From Deltaproteobacteria bacterium (GTDB taxonomy: Bacteria; Desulfobacterota; Desulfarculia; Adiutricales; Adiutricaceae): 53,553 nucleotides of DNA. Position numbers and translations under genes: made by a program. Shown here piece by piece: positions 53,063-53,553 of the stretch (its first letter is position 1; every line of letters begins with the position of its first letter). Below the pieces are notes generated by a model. That model did not search any database and had not been told where the DNA came from. It worked only from the letters and a program-made list of their open reading frames with translations. The stretch spans positions 1 through 53,553 of the forward strand of contig JAITII010000060.1 in assembly GCA_031279515.1 (NCBI GenBank). Reading direction: 5' to 3'.

Positions 53063-53553
53063 AGCATTTTCCTCGCACAAGCGTTATTACGGGACCAATG
53101 GTCCTCGGAGAGCTATCTTAAGCAATTTGGATGCCATGATTTTTAAAGTTGAATGAAACCTCTAAAAAACCTTGTTTATGAGCTTGGTCTCCATTGCTCG
53201 GGGAACTTATCTTGAGCTTAAGGACAGGTTAAATAGGGCTTTACAAGGGACTAGGCGCTCATTTTCATAGAGAAAAACTTAAGACTTCTCTTTAATTGAA
53301 GGGCCTTTAAAGGAGATGGGAAGTGGTGGAAAAATTTACAGCCCTTGTAAGCATTTTTGTTAAATTTATCTAGATAATTAAATATAAACTAGTATAATAT
53401 TTACTAAAGTTATCTATTGTTTGCAATATTATTTAGCTCTATAAAGGGGAATATTTTGCCAGTAAGCTTGGGTGGGGGGCTATTTCTTCCGACCCATGTC
53501 CCAAAAGCAATTCTAAGCCTAGTTTGCCGCAAGGTGCCGCCTAAAATGGCGGA
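53063..53553. other. Non-coding end of the window
   Basis: About 490 bases upstream of the MerR gene with no gene seen. An A/T island lies near 53370-53430. It probably holds the MerR promoter or the gap to the next gene outside the window. Confidence 0.45.

Overview
The window looks like a chromosomal segment of a Gram-negative anaerobe or microaerophile, most plausibly a deltaproteobacterium (Desulfobacterota). The signs are NrfHA multiheme nitrite reductase with a system II (CcsBA) cytochrome c maturation pair, an argG-argH-lipoprotein-lysA-dapF-dapA-dapB order, a DUF1638 protein, separate IHF-alpha and MerR genes, several lipoproteins and rich phospho-signalling. This placement is inferred from gene content and order only. 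Genes are of moderate GC, but about a fifth of the window is AT-rich DNA without genes, in stretches of up to 1.8 kb. I see no transposases, phage genes, rRNA or CRISPR.

Layout. 0.2-2.2 kb: an HD-domain phosphohydrolase and a very AT-rich WG-repeat secreted protein. 2.8-5.9 kb: murJ divergent from rpsT, then ddl (cell wall and translation; both divergent genes use TTG starts). 6.1-10.6 kb (minus): an LsrB-type sugar/AI-2 binding lipoprotein, an FMN-bind-like lipoprotein and a large hybrid histidine kinase in one operon, with no ABC transporter. 11.1-14.0 kb (minus): a small membrane protein, a P1B-type metal ATPase and an HMA-like partner, closed by a strong terminator. 15.8-24.6 kb: arginine (argG, argH) and lysine/diaminopimelate (lysA, dapF, dapA, dapB) synthesis with two lipoproteins, followed by tRNA-Arg(TCT).

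25.6-34.5 kb is the most unusual region: a PP2C phosphatase, a membrane protein joining a periplasmic trypsin-like protease to three cytoplasmic FHA domains, an ExbD-like anchored DUF2135-like protein, a second PP2C, a MotA/TolQ/ExbB-type channel protein, a zinc-ribbon FHA protein and a transmembrane Ser/Thr kinase with a cysteine-rich outer domain. Together they look like a transmembrane Thr-phosphorylation circuit joined to a proton-channel-like pair.

35.8-41.1 kb: a Crp/Fnr regulator, nrfH-nrfA behind an FNR-type box, and ccsB-ccsA, that is, ammonia-forming nitrite respiration and the haem attachment it needs. 41.3-44.8 kb (minus): a TetR-EmrA-EmrB drug efflux operon with a likely operator. 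45.0-48.4 kb (minus): an SPFH/zinc-ribbon protein, a four-helix membrane protein and a zinc-ribbon membrane protein resembling Bacillus YdjI-YdjH-YdjG (envelope stress), without PspA. 49.3-53.1 kb: a DUF1638 protein, an XRE regulator, IHF-alpha, a long non-coding stretch with a 30-bp tandem repeat and back-to-back hairpins, and a MerR-type regulator.

Several gene starts were set by ribosome binding sites or overlaps and are shorter than the longest open frame; this is stated in the entries.
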